This document shows positions 8,342-17,773 of a stretch of DNA of 64,000 nt, piece by piece (positions within the stretch are counted from its first letter, which is position 1; every line of letters starts with the position of its first letter). The notes beneath the pieces were generated by a model. The model saw nothing but the letters and a program-made list of their open reading frames with translations. It was not told the origin of the DNA and did no database searches. This stretch comes from Streptococcus oralis. Lineage in GTDB: Bacteria > Bacillota > Bacilli > Lactobacillales > Streptococcaceae. The translations under genes were made by a program, and so were the position numbers. The stretch is taken from the NCBI RefSeq assembly GCF_022749195.1, contig NZ_CP094226.1:584001-648000 (forward strand), read 5' to 3'.

Positions 8342-9964
8342 ATGTCTAACGAAAACAATCACCAGCAGGCCCAGATGTTGCGAGGAACTGCTTGGCTAAC
8401 AGCTAGTAACTTTATTAGTCGCCTCCTTGGTGCTATCTACATTATTCCCTGGTATATCTGGATGGGGACCTATGCTGCTAAGGCAAATGGACTCTTTACC
8501 ATGGGCTACAATATTTACGCCTGGTTCTTGCTGATTTCGACAGCGGGTATCCCAGTTGCGGTCGCCAAACAAGTGGCTAAGTACAATACCATGCGAGAAG
8601 AAGAGCATAGCTTTGCCTTGATTCGGAGTTTCTTAAGCTTTATGACAGGCTTGGGCTTAGTCTTTGCCTTGGTCTTGTATCTCTTTTCTCCCTGGTTAGC
8701 AGATTTGTCAGGTGTGGGGAAAGACCTGATTCCCATCATGCAGAGCTTGGCTTGGGCGGTCTTGATTTTCCCATCTATGAGTGTCATTCGGGGCTTCTTC
8801 CAAGGGATGAACAATCTGAAACCCTATGCTATGAGTCAAATCGCCGAGCAGGTGATCCGTGTTATCTGGATGTTGATGGCAACCTTCTTCATTATGAAAA
8901 TGGGTTCTGGTGACTACTTATCAGCCGTTACCCAATCGACCTTTGCGGCCTTTGTGGGGATGGTGGCGAGTTTTGCAGTTTTGATTTATTTCCTTGCCCA
9001 AGAAGGTTTACTCAAAAGAGTATTTGAAACACGGGATAGGATCAATAGTAAGCGACTCTTAGTCGATACGATCAAGGAAGCCATTCCCTTTATCCTGACA
9101 GGATCAGCCATCCAGCTCTTCCAGATTTTAGACCAGATGACCTTTATCAACAGTATGAAGTGGTTTACCAACTACAGTAATGAAGACTTGGTTGTCATGT
9201 TTTCTTATTTCTCTGCCAATCCTAATAAAATCACCATGATTTTAATCTCTGTAGGGGTTTCGATTGGGAGTGTCGGATTGCCGCTGTTGACGGAAAACTA
9301 TGTAAAAGGCGACTTGCAGGCAGCGGCTCGCCTAGTCCAAGATAGCCTCACCATGCTCTTCTTATTTCTACTACCTGCAACAGTTGGAGTGGTCATGGTA
9401 GGGGAGCCTCTTTATACAGTCTTTTATGGTAAGCCAGATAGTCTGGCCATGGGTTTATTTGTCTTTGCAGTTTTGCAGTCTACTATCCTAGGTTTGTACA
9501 TGGTCTTGTCTCCCATGCTTCAGGCCATGTTCCGAAACCGCAAGGCAGTTCTATACTTTATCTATGGTTCCATTGCTAAGATCGTCTTGCAATTGCCAAC
9601 CATTGCTATTTTCCACAGCTACGGTCCCTTGATTTCAACGACTATCGGTTTGATTATTCCGAATGTCCTGATGTACCGAGATATCTGCCAGGTAACGGGT
9701 GCTCGTAGAAAGATTATCTTGAAACGGACTATTTTGATCACCATCTTGACTCTTGTCATGTTTATCCTAGTTGGCTTCTTGCAGTGGCTACTCGGTTTTG
9801 TCTTCCAACCAAGTGGACGTTTCTGGAGTTTCCTTTATGTGGCTCTCATCGGAGGGCTTGGAGGAGGCCTTTATGGCTTGATGAGCCTACGGACACGACT
9901 CTTAGACAAGATAATCGGCAAAGCTCAAGCAGACCGACTACGTACACGATTGAAAATATCGTAA
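8342..9964 (+). CDS. ytgP: MurJ/YtgP-type lipid II flippase of the MOP superfamily
   Basis: A 540-residue polytopic membrane protein with about 14 hydrophobic segments, of the polysaccharide transporter/MVF class. The N-terminal LRGTAWLTASNFISRLLGAIYIIPW and the FFQGMNNLKPYAMSQIAEQ segment are typical of YtgP proteins. The streptococcal YtgP has been shown to replace E. coli MurJ, moving lipid II across the membrane. I selected the ATG at 8342 because GAGGAA sits at the right distance; the ATG five codons earlier has no RBS. It shares a divergent promoter region with murE and is followed by a terminator. A Wzx-like glycan flippase is the alternative, but location beside murE favours lipid II. 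Confidence 0.88.
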   Translation: MSNENNHQQAQMLRGTAWLTASNFISRLLGAIYIIPWYIWMGTYAAKANGLFTMGYNIYAWFLLISTAGIPVAVAKQVAKYNTMREEEHSFALIRSFLSFMTGLGLVFALVLYLFSPWLADLSGVGKDLIPIMQSLAWAVLIFPSMSVIRGFFQGMNNLKPYAMSQIAEQVIRVIWMLMATFFIMKMGSGDYLSAVTQSTFAAFVGMVASFAVLIYFLAQEGLLKRVFETRDRINSKRLLVDTIKEAIPFILTGSAIQLFQILDQMTFINSMKWFTNYSNEDLVVMFSYFSANPNKITMILISVGVSIGSVGLPLLTENYVKGDLQAAARLVQDSLTMLFLFLLPATVGVVMVGEPLYTVFYGKPDSLAMGLFVFAVLQSTILGLYMVLSPMLQAMFRNRKAVLYFIYGSIAKIVLQLPTIAIFHSYGPLISTTIGLIIPNVLMYRDICQVTGARRKIILKRTILITILTLVMFILVGFLQWLLGFVFQPSGRFWSFLYVALIGGLGGGLYGLMSLRTRLLDKIIGKAQADRLRTRLKIS

Positions 9965-9993
9965 AAAGATTTATAAATAAAAGTAATAAATTT

Positions 9994-10020
9994 AACCTTT
10001 CTTTAACAGAAAGGTTTTTA
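9994..10020 (+). terminator. Terminator after ytgP
   Basis: Perfect 9-bp stem AACCTTTCT / AGAAAGGTT with a TTAAC loop and a T tract. Confidence 0.85.
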
Positions 10021-10105
10021 TACTACATTTTTCTTAAAAAAAGAGAACTTTTTCTAAAATCAAGAGCAAAAAATATGCTTTTTTAAGTTTTTCTTCAGAA
10101 ATCAC

Positions 10106-10134
10106 TTGACTAAATAAAACCAAAGCTGTATAAT
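10106..10134 (+). promoter_or_regulatory. aliB promoter
   Basis: TTGACT, 17-nt spacer, TATAAT; near-consensus housekeeping promoter 32 nt before the aliB ATG. Confidence 0.8.
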
Positions 10135-10166
10135 AAGACAAAACTTTTAAACAGGAGGTTCTGGAA

Positions 10167-12125
10167 ATGAAAAAGTCTAAGGCCAAGTATCTGACACTTG
10201 CAAGTGTCGTGTTAAGCGCAGGTATCTTACTGAGCGCATGTGGAAATTCAAGTAGCGCTACTAAAACATATAACTATGTTTATTCGAACGATCCATCTAG
10301 TTTGAACTATCTTGCAGAAAACCGTGCAACAACCAATGACATCGTGACCAATTTGGTGGATGGGTTGATGGAAAATGACCAATACGGTAACTATGTTCCA
10401 TCATTGGCAGAGGATTGGACTGTTTCTCAGGACGGTTTGACCTATACTTACAAATTGCGTAAGGATGCAAAATGGTATACTTATGAGGGTGAAGAATACG
10501 CCCCTGTAACGGCCCAAGACTTTGTGACAGGTTTGAAATATGCTGCTGATAAAAAATCCGAAGCCTTGTACCTGGTTCAAGACTCTGTAGCAGGTTTGGA
10601 TGACTATATCAACGGGAAAACAACTGACTTTTCAACAGTCGGTGTTAAGGCTATTGATGACCAAACAGTTCAGTACACTTTGACACGTCCAGAACCTTAT
10701 TGGAATTCTAAAACAACTTCAACCATTCTCTTCCCTGTCAATGCAGACTTCTTGAAATCAAAAGGGGATGATTTTGGTAAGGTAGATCCTTCTAGCATTT
10801 TGTACAGTGGACCTTTCTTGATGAAATCTTTTGTTTCAAAATCTGTTATCGAATACAAGAAAAATCCAAATTACTGGGATGCTAAAAATGTCTTTGTGGA
10901 CGATGTGAAATTGACTTACTATGACGGTAGTGACCAGGATGCCCTAGCTCGTAACTTCGTAGAAGGAGTATACAGCTACGCACTTCTCTACCCAAATAGC
11001 TCAAGCTTTGAAGGCATTAAAGAGAAGAACAAGGATAACATCATCTATAGTATGCAAAACGCAACTTCTTATTACTTGAACTTCAACTTGGACAGAAAAT
11101 CTTATAACTTCACTTCTAAATCCTCAGATATCGAAAAGAAATCAACCCAAGAAGCAGTTCTGAATAAAAACTTCCGTCAAGCCTTCAACTATGCTTATAA
11201 CCGTACAGCCTATGGAGCACAATCTCAAGGGGAAGAAGGAGCAACAAAGATTATTCGTAACTTGGTTGTACCTCCTACGTTTGTAAGTATCAACGGAAAA
11301 GACTTTGGCGATGTTGTTTCAGAAAAGATGGTCAACTATGGCCAAGAATGGCAAGGAATCAACTTTGCAGATGCACAAGACCCATACTACAATCCTGATA
11401 AAGCTAAGGCTAAATTTGCAGAAGCCAAGAAAGAATTGGAAGCTAAGGGTGTGCAATTTCCAATCCACTTGGATGTAACAGTTGACCAATCAGCTAAAAA
11501 AGGTGTACTTGAAGCAAGCTCTTTGAAACAATCCATTGAATCTGTTCTAGGAGCTGAGAATGTGGTTATCGATATCCAACAATTATCAACAGATGACTTT
11601 GACAACTCTAGCTACCTAGCTCAAACCGCATCTCAAAAAGACTTTGATATCTATAATGGCGGTTGGAGTGCTGACTACTTGGACCCATCAAGCTATCTTG
11701 ATATCTTAAATGTCAATAACGGTGGTATGTTGCAAAACCTTGGTCTAGAACCAGGTGAGGTCAATGACAAGGCTAAGGCAGTTGGTCTGGATACTTACAC
11801 TCAAATGTTAGAAGAAGCGAACAAGGAGCAAGAACCAGCAAAACGTTATGAAAAATATGCTGAAGTTCAAGCCTGGCTCGTTGATAGCGCCCTTGCTATT
11901 CCAAATGTTTCCCAAGGTGGAACACCTGGCTTGAGAAAGACAGTTCCATTCTCAGCGCCATTCTCACAAGCAGGAAATAAGGGTGTCGAATCATACAAGT
12001 ACCTCAAGTTGCAAGATAAGACTGTAACGGCTGATGAGTATGAAAAAGCGAAAGAAAAATGGCTAAAAGAAAAAGAAGAATCAAATAAAAAAGCCCAAGA
12101 AGAACTGGCAAAACACGTTAAATAA
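10167..12125 (+). CDS. aliB: Oligopeptide ABC transporter substrate-binding lipoprotein AliB
   Basis: A 652-residue SBP family 5 (OppA/DppA) lipoprotein. The signal peptide ends in the lipobox LLSAC with C25 as the lipid-modified residue. The mature part has the peptide-binding fold (SLNYLAENRATTNDIVTNLVDGL near the start, RQAFNYAYNR in the middle). AliB binds specific peptides for the AmiCDEF permease and in pneumococci influences competence and nasopharyngeal fitness. No permease genes adjoin it, as in pneumococcus where AliB is an orphan binding protein. RBS CAGGAGG is strong. Own promoter and terminator make it monocistronic. Confidence 0.94.
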   Translation: MKKSKAKYLTLASVVLSAGILLSACGNSSSATKTYNYVYSNDPSSLNYLAENRATTNDIVTNLVDGLMENDQYGNYVPSLAEDWTVSQDGLTYTYKLRKDAKWYTYEGEEYAPVTAQDFVTGLKYAADKKSEALYLVQDSVAGLDDYINGKTTDFSTVGVKAIDDQTVQYTLTRPEPYWNSKTTSTILFPVNADFLKSKGDDFGKVDPSSILYSGPFLMKSFVSKSVIEYKKNPNYWDAKNVFVDDVKLTYYDGSDQDALARNFVEGVYSYALLYPNSSSFEGIKEKNKDNIIYSMQNATSYYLNFNLDRKSYNFTSKSSDIEKKSTQEAVLNKNFRQAFNYAYNRTAYGAQSQGEEGATKIIRNLVVPPTFVSINGKDFGDVVSEKMVNYGQEWQGINFADAQDPYYNPDKAKAKFAEAKKELEAKGVQFPIHLDVTVDQSAKKGVLEASSLKQSIESVLGAENVVIDIQQLSTDDFDNSSYLAQTASQKDFDIYNGGWSADYLDPSSYLDILNVNNGGMLQNLGLEPGEVNDKAKAVGLDTYTQMLEEANKEQEPAKRYEKYAEVQAWLVDSALAIPNVSQGGTPGLRKTVPFSAPFSQAGNKGVESYKYLKLQDKTVTADEYEKAKEKWLKEKEESNKKAQEELAKHVK

Positions 12126-12142
12126 CCAGTCTATTCAACAGG

Positions 12143-12178
12143 AAAAACGATAGTTTCTCAAGAAACTATCGTTTTTAT
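12143..12178 (+). terminator. Terminator after aliB
   Basis: A perfect 15-bp stem (AAAAACGATAGTTTC / GAAACTATCGTTTTT) around TCAA, ending in Ts. Confidence 0.9.
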
Positions 12179-12194
12179 ATAGTTTGAAACTATA
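12178..12194. promoter_or_regulatory. Perfect 17-bp palindrome, MET-box type MetR/MtaR site
   Basis: TATAGTTTGAAACTATA is a perfect inverted repeat with one central base, identical in form to the streptococcal MET-box TATAGTTTnAAACTATA recognised by the LysR regulator MtaR/MetR. It lies 45 nt before an extended -10 (TGG-TACAAT, 12239-12244) and 77 nt before a cystathionine synthase/lyase gene, the expected position and target for activation in methionine shortage. Confidence 0.8.
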
Positions 12195-12270
12195 GCTAGC
12201 TCTTGAAAACAAGAAAATAAGTTAGTGAAAATAAGTGGTACAATAGTTACTATAGATTTGGAGGTATTGT

Positions 12271-13365
12271 ATGAGCAAAGAACTACACATCAACACAATT
12301 TTGGCCCAGGCTGGGATCAAGTCGGATAAGGCGACAGGTGCCTTGGTGACACCGCTTCATTTTTCAACCACTTATCAGCATCCAGAGTTTGGCCAGTCTA
12401 CTGGATTTGACTATACTCGGACTAAAAACCCAACTCGCAGTAAGGCGGAGGAAGTCTTGGCGGCAATCGAATCAGCAGACTATGCCCTAGCGACGAGTTC
12501 AGGTATGGCTGCGATTGTACTGGCCTTTAGTGTTTTTCCAGTAGGAAGTAAAGTCTTGGCTGTTCGTGACCTTTATGGGGGCTCTTTCCGTTGGTTTAAC
12601 CAAGTTGAGCAGGAAGGCCGTTTCCATTTTACCTATGCCAATACAGAAGAAGAGCTGATTGCTGAGTTAGAGAAAGATGTGGATGTTCTCTATATCGAAA
12701 CGCCAACCAATCCCTTGATGTTGGAATTTGATATTGCCAAACTAGCCAAACTAGCTCATGCCAAGGGTGCCAAGGTAGTGGTGGACAATACCTTCTACAG
12801 TCCGATTTACCAACGTCCGATTGAAGATGGTGCGGATATCGTTCTTCATTCAGCCACCAAGTATCTAGCAGGGCACAATGATGTCTTGGCTGGGGTAGTT
12901 GTGACTAATAGTTTAGAACTATATGAGCAACTGTTCTACAATTTGAATACGACTGGTGCGGTCTTGTCACCATTTGATAGTTATCAGTTGATTCGCGGTC
13001 TTAAAACTCTACCTCTTCGTATGGAACGTTCTACAGCCAATGCCCAAGAAGTGGTTGCTTTTTTGAAGGATTCACCTGCTGTCAAGGAAGTGCTCTATAC
13101 AGGACGTGGAGGCATGATTTCCTTTAAAGTAGTGAATGAAAAGCGTATTCCTCATATTTTGAATAGTCTCAAGGTCTTTTCATTTGCGGAAAGTTTAGGT
13201 GGGGTTGAGAGTCTCATCACCTATCCGACGACTCAAACCCATGCGGATATTCCGGCAGAAGTGCGCCATTCCTATGGCTTAACAGATGACCTCTTGCGTT
13301 TATCCATTGGGATTGAGGATGCTAGAGATTTGATTGCGGACTTGCGCCAAGCTTTGGAAGGATAA
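12271..13365 (+). CDS. Cystathionine gamma-synthase / lyase family PLP enzyme
   Basis: This 364-residue protein is a Cys/Met metabolism PLP enzyme. HSATKYLAGHNDV near residues 190-202 contains the PLP-binding lysine, and FDYTRTKNPTR and ETPTNPLM are the phosphate- and substrate-contacting segments. The family includes MetB (makes cystathionine from an activated homoserine) and MetC (cleaves it). The sequence alone does not separate them for me; the neighbour encodes a MalY/PatB-like beta-lyase, which would supply the second step, so a MetB-like synthase role is slightly favoured. RBS TGGAGG. It forms a two-gene unit with the next gene (7-nt gap) behind the MET-box palindrome. Confidence 0.88.
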   Translation: MSKELHINTILAQAGIKSDKATGALVTPLHFSTTYQHPEFGQSTGFDYTRTKNPTRSKAEEVLAAIESADYALATSSGMAAIVLAFSVFPVGSKVLAVRDLYGGSFRWFNQVEQEGRFHFTYANTEEELIAELEKDVDVLYIETPTNPLMLEFDIAKLAKLAHAKGAKVVVDNTFYSPIYQRPIEDGADIVLHSATKYLAGHNDVLAGVVVTNSLELYEQLFYNLNTTGAVLSPFDSYQLIRGLKTLPLRMERSTANAQEVVAFLKDSPAVKEVLYTGRGGMISFKVVNEKRIPHILNSLKVFSFAESLGGVESLITYPTTQTHADIPAEVRHSYGLTDDLLRLSIGIEDARDLIADLRQALEG

Positions 13366-13372
13366 GACAGAT

Positions 13373-14539
13373 ATGGGAAAATATGATTTTACAAGCCTGC
13401 CCAATCGTTTTGGGCATCATACCTATAAATGGAAAGAAGCGGAAGCTGACCGAGAAGTTCTACCAGCCTGGATAGCAGATATGGACTTTGTGGTTTTGCC
13501 TGAGGTTCGACAAGCTGTACAAGCCTACGCAGACCAGTTGGTCTATGGCTATACTTATGCAAGCGACGCTTTGATTGAGTCGGTTCAGGACTGGGAAGCC
13601 AGCCAACACGGTTATCACTTTGACAAGGATGCCCTCGTCTTTATCGAGGGGGTGGTACCAGCTATTTCAACAGCTATTCAAGCCTTTACAAAAGAGGGGG
13701 AAGCTGTTCTAATTAACACACCGGTCTATCCACCTTTTGCTCGCAGTGTCAAACTCAACCATCGCCGATTGATTACCAATCCTTTGGTGGAAAAGGATGG
13801 TCTGTTTGAGATTGACTTTGACCAGTTGGAGAAGCAATTGGTGGAAGAGAATGTGAAGCTTTATATCCTCTGCAATCCTCATAATCCTGGGGGACGTGTT
13901 TGGGAAAAGGAAGTGTTAGAAAAGATTGGTCATCTCTGCCAAAAACATGGTGTATTGCTGGTTTCGGATGAGATTCACCAAGATTTGGCCCTCTTTGGTC
14001 ACAAACACCAGTCATTCAACACCATTGATCCTGCTTTCAAAGACTTTGCCCTCATCTTGAGCAGTGCCACTAAGACCTTTAATATTGCTGGGACCAAGAA
14101 TTCCTATGCAGTTATTGAAAATCCAAAGCTTCGTGTGGCTTTCCAAAAACGCCAGTTGGCCAATAACCAACATGAAATCTCAGGCTTGGGGTATTTGGCG
14201 ACAGAAGCTGCCTACCGTTATGGCAAGGACTGGTTAGGAGAGTTGAAAGAAGTCATTGAGGACCACATTTACTATGTAGTGGATGTTTTGGGCAACGAAA
14301 CCAAGATTAAGGTCATGAAACCGCAAGGGACCTACTTGATCTGGCTTGATTTTTCAGCCTATGACCTAACGGATGATCGCTTGCAAGAGCTTTTGAAGAA
14401 TGAAGCCAAGGTCATCTTGAACAGAGGTTTGGACTTTGGGGAGGAGGGAACTCTTCATGCCCGCCTCAATGTTGCTATGCCTAAAACACTTTTGGAAGAA
14501 GTTTGCCAACGCATCGTGACCACTTTTGATACACTTTAA
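13373..14539 (+). CDS. MalY/PatB-type aminotransferase-fold C-S lyase
   Basis: The 388-residue class I/II PLP enzyme starts with the MalY/PatB-specific opening (MGKYDFTSLPNR, then LPAWIADMDF). SSATKTFNIAGTKNSY carries the PLP lysine near residue 233, and NPHNPGGRVW near 172 is the conserved Asn-Pro motif. These enzymes cleave cystathionine or cysteine S-conjugates to a thiol, pyruvate and ammonia. I start at the ATG at 13373, just after the upstream stop, which gives the family length; the frame is open upstream but overlaps the previous gene. Together with the preceding gene it likely makes homocysteine. Confidence 0.88.
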   Translation: MGKYDFTSLPNRFGHHTYKWKEAEADREVLPAWIADMDFVVLPEVRQAVQAYADQLVYGYTYASDALIESVQDWEASQHGYHFDKDALVFIEGVVPAISTAIQAFTKEGEAVLINTPVYPPFARSVKLNHRRLITNPLVEKDGLFEIDFDQLEKQLVEENVKLYILCNPHNPGGRVWEKEVLEKIGHLCQKHGVLLVSDEIHQDLALFGHKHQSFNTIDPAFKDFALILSSATKTFNIAGTKNSYAVIENPKLRVAFQKRQLANNQHEISGLGYLATEAAYRYGKDWLGELKEVIEDHIYYVVDVLGNETKIKVMKPQGTYLIWLDFSAYDLTDDRLQELLKNEAKVILNRGLDFGEEGTLHARLNVAMPKTLLEEVCQRIVTTFDTL

Positions 14540-14544
14540 AATCG

Positions 14545-14582
14545 AGCCTTCTAGGAGAAAAGTCTTCCTAGAAGGCTATTTT
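14545..14582 (+). terminator. Terminator after the C-S lyase gene
   Basis: Perfect 12-bp stem AGCCTTCTAGGA / TCCTAGAAGGCT with a 9-nt loop; the following tract is only ATTTTC, so it is moderately strong. Confidence 0.75.
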
Positions 14583-14630
14583 CATAGGGGAAAATGTGGT
14601 ATAATGAAAAGATAAGATAAAGGGGTAACT

Positions 14631-17600
14631 ATGGCTAAATTGATTCCGGGAAAGTTGCGCATGGAGGGTGTTACTCTCTATGAGACAGGCAACATTGAGA
14701 TTATCAAGGAAAAAGGGAATCGCCTCTATACTCGTGTGGCGGGAGAAGACTTGCGCTACAGTTTAGAGGATGATCTGGTTTTTTGTGCTTGCGATTTTTT
14801 CCAAAAAAGAGGTTACTGTGTTCACCTCGCAGCGCTCGAGCATTATCTGAAGAATGATGAAGAAGGCCAGGTGATTTTACAAGCCTTAGAAAAAGGACAT
14901 GAAGAGCAAGAAGAGGTCGAAACCAAGGTTAGTTTTGGTGGTAGTTTTTTGGAGCGTATCCAACCTCAGAAGAGAGAGAAAATCTACACTTTGTCGGCTC
15001 AAGGCCAGGTAGAAGCTGGAACCAATCGTCTCCTTTGGACTCTCCGAATCGCTTTAGTTGATAGTCAAAAATATTATGTCATTCGTGATATCCCTCTCTT
15101 TTTGAAGGTCTTAGTCCATCGAAAACCATATATGATTGGGAAATACTATGAAAATGACTTGTCTTGGGATGCTTTTGATACAGCTAGTCAAGATGTTCTT
15201 ACTTTTTTATGTGGCTTGATTGAGGAGGGACTGAGTCAAGACCTCTTTTTCCCCAATCAAGGTCGTCACCTCTTTTTCCCTCTAACCTTTTTTGAGCAGG
15301 GAGTGGAGTTGCTGATGAATTTGGAGGATTCTTATTTTGAGCACCAGATTACTAGTTATGAAAATCTTCTCTTTCATGATTTAGATCCAGAAGCAAACCT
15401 TTTCTCTTTTTCTGTGAAGGAGTATCCCGATTATTTTGAAATGGAGATTTCTGAAAGTGAGCGAGTCAACGTATTCTATGGGGGAGCGGTTCTATTTCGT
15501 AAGGGGAATCTTTATCTCTTAAATCCTAAACAAATCAGCCTCCTAAAGGAAATCAAGGAGCTTCCTCAGGAGGAGAGAGGGAGAAAATGCCTCCAGTTTG
15601 ACAACAGTGATCGCGACCGTCTGGCTGCCTGTCTGCCTTTGTTTGGACAGCTGGGCACAGTTTCTGCTCCTGAGCGCTTGCAAATCAGACCCTTTTCACC
15701 AATCTTTTACTTTGATAGGGAGGATGACGGCCGCATCCGTTTAGATATCCAATTTGACTATGGAGATGTTAAGGTGACTAGTCGTCAACAGCTGGAACAA
15801 TTACCATTTTCAAGTGATGCCGTCTTGGAAAACCAGCTATTTCAAGTCTGTTTAGGGGCTGGTTTTGAGGCTGATTTTCAGTCTTGGAGACAGGCTTTGA
15901 AGCCAGAGGCAGTTTATTCTTTCTTTCACCATACGATTCCAGCTTTTGAGAAATTGGGTCAGTTTTTCTTGTCTGATGAGATGAATCAGCTCTACAGCGT
16001 CCAAGCTCCTCAGGTTCAAATTGAGTCCAAGGGAGGACTGTTGGAAATCCAATTTGATTTCCAAGGGATTGCCCAAGAAGAGATTGATCAAGCTCTTAAA
16101 GCCCTGACCAGTAATCAGGATTTCTATATCAGTTCTTCTGATCAAGTGTACTTTTTTGATGAGGAAACCAAGCAGATTCGTCAAAATTTGCAGGAACTGG
16201 GGGTTGAGCTAAAAGATGGTTCTTTCCAAGCGCGAAAATCTCTGGCTTATAGCCTTTCTCAGCTTTTTGAAGGTCGAAACAGGATCTCTTTCTCGGAAGA
16301 ATTTCAGCATTTAGCTCATGATTTGACCCATCCAGAGGATTTTCCTTTGGGAGATATACGGGTGCAGGCGAGTTTGAGAGACTATCAGGAAAAGGGAGTC
16401 CGTTGGCTCCAGATGCTTTATCACTATGGCTTTGGTGGCATTCTGGCAGATGATATGGGACTGGGAAAAACATTGCAAACCATCGCTTTTTTGACCAGTC
16501 AGGTGACAGAAGACAGTCGGGTCTTGATTTTAGCGCCGTCAGGTTTAATCTACAACTGGGCAGATGAATTCAGGAAATTTGCCCCACAGTTGGATTTGGC
16601 TGTCGTTCATGGTTTGAAAGCGAATCGAGAAGCGATTCTTTCTGAAAATCACCAAATCTATGTGACTAGCTATGCCACCTTTCGTCAAGACAGCGAGCTT
16701 TATCAAGAGATGGCTTTTGATTTTCTCTTCTTAGATGAAGCCCAGGTCATGAAAAATGCCCAAACCAAGATTGCTCAGAGTTTGCGCCAGTTTGTGGTGC
16801 CGGCAGTCTTTGCTTTGTCAGGTACGCCTATTGAAAATCATTTAGGAGAGTTGTGGTCTATCTTTCAAATTGTGCTTCCAGGGCTCTTGCCAAGTAAAAA
16901 GGAGTTTATGAAATTACCGGCTGACCGAGTCGCGCAGTTTATCAAGCCTTTCGTCATGAGGCGTAAGAAAGAAGAAGTTCTTACAGAACTGCCTGATCTG
17001 ATCGAAGTCGTCTATAAAAATGAACTGGAAGACCAACAGAAGGCCATCTATCTCGCCCAGTTGCAACAGATGCGAGACCGCCTAGCGCAAGTGACAGATC
17101 AAGAATTCCAAAGAAGTCGGGTAGAAATCTTATCTGGTCTCATGCGATTGCGCCAGATCTGCGATACGCCTGCCCTCTTCATGGACGATTACCAGGGAGC
17201 CAGTGGTAAACTCGATAGTCTCCGAGATTTATTGCTACAAGTGGCTGATGGTGGGCATCGGGTCTTGATTTTCTCCCAGTTCAAAGGAATGTTGGAAAAA
17301 ATCGAGAAAGAACTCCCAGACTTGGGCTTGACCTCCTTCAAAATCACAGGTTCAACTCCTGCTCATGACAGACAGGAGATGACTAAGGCCTTTAACCAAG
17401 GGGAAAGAGATGCCTTTCTCATCTCCCTTAAGGCGGGTGGTGTTGGTCTCAATCTAACGGGAGCTGATACGGTCATTTTAGTTGACCTTTGGTGGAATCC
17501 CGCTGTCGAAGCCCAAGCTATCGGACGCGCTCACCGCATGGGACAGGAGCAGATGGTCGAGGTCTATCGTTTGATTACCAAGGGGACCATTGAAGAAAAA

Positions 17601-17726
17601 ATCCAAGAACTTCAAGAACAAAAGAAACATTTGGTTTCCCAAGTTTTAGATGGTACGGAGTCGCGTGCGAGTCTCAGTCTGGCAGAAATTCGTGAAATTT
17701 TGGGAATTTCTGAAGCCAGCACTTGA
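14631..17726 (+). CDS. SWIM zinc-finger SNF2-family DNA translocase/helicase
   Basis: A 1031-residue protein. An N-terminal SWIM zinc finger has ligands C52, C54, C63 and H65. A long middle region resembles the bacterial SNF2 N-terminal domain, and residues from about 580 form the SNF2 ATPase. Walker A is DDMGLGKT, the Walker B box is LDEAQ (a DEAQ variant), and motif VI is QAIGRAHRMGQ. Members use ATP to move on double-stranded DNA or remodel protein-DNA complexes; the bacterial family is linked to RapA-like functions but its streptococcal role is not settled. An extended -10 (TGG-TATAAT, 14600-14605) and RBS AAAGGGG precede it. The stop overlaps the next promoter. Confidence 0.9.
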   Translation: MAKLIPGKLRMEGVTLYETGNIEIIKEKGNRLYTRVAGEDLRYSLEDDLVFCACDFFQKRGYCVHLAALEHYLKNDEEGQVILQALEKGHEEQEEVETKVSFGGSFLERIQPQKREKIYTLSAQGQVEAGTNRLLWTLRIALVDSQKYYVIRDIPLFLKVLVHRKPYMIGKYYENDLSWDAFDTASQDVLTFLCGLIEEGLSQDLFFPNQGRHLFFPLTFFEQGVELLMNLEDSYFEHQITSYENLLFHDLDPEANLFSFSVKEYPDYFEMEISESERVNVFYGGAVLFRKGNLYLLNPKQISLLKEIKELPQEERGRKCLQFDNSDRDRLAACLPLFGQLGTVSAPERLQIRPFSPIFYFDREDDGRIRLDIQFDYGDVKVTSRQQLEQLPFSSDAVLENQLFQVCLGAGFEADFQSWRQALKPEAVYSFFHHTIPAFEKLGQFFLSDEMNQLYSVQAPQVQIESKGGLLEIQFDFQGIAQEEIDQALKALTSNQDFYISSSDQVYFFDEETKQIRQNLQELGVELKDGSFQARKSLAYSLSQLFEGRNRISFSEEFQHLAHDLTHPEDFPLGDIRVQASLRDYQEKGVRWLQMLYHYGFGGILADDMGLGKTLQTIAFLTSQVTEDSRVLILAPSGLIYNWADEFRKFAPQLDLAVVHGLKANREAILSENHQIYVTSYATFRQDSELYQEMAFDFLFLDEAQVMKNAQTKIAQSLRQFVVPAVFALSGTPIENHLGELWSIFQIVLPGLLPSKKEFMKLPADRVAQFIKPFVMRRKKEEVLTELPDLIEVVYKNELEDQQKAIYLAQLQQMRDRLAQVTDQEFQRSRVEILSGLMRLRQICDTPALFMDDYQGASGKLDSLRDLLLQVADGGHRVLIFSQFKGMLEKIEKELPDLGLTSFKITGSTPAHDRQEMTKAFNQGERDAFLISLKAGGVGLNLTGADTVILVDLWWNPAVEAQAIGRAHRMGQEQMVEVYRLITKGTIEEKIQELQEQKKHLVSQVLDGTESRASLSLAEIREILGISEAST

Positions 17727-17750
17727 AAAATCAAGACAATACGCTATAAT
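17723..17750 (+). promoter_or_regulatory. Promoter of the unknown gene and murC
   Basis: TTGAAA, 16-nt spacer, TATAAT. The -35 overlaps the stop codon of the SNF2 gene. Confidence 0.65.
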
Positions 17751-17773
17751 GAAGTGTTGAAAGGAAATACAAA

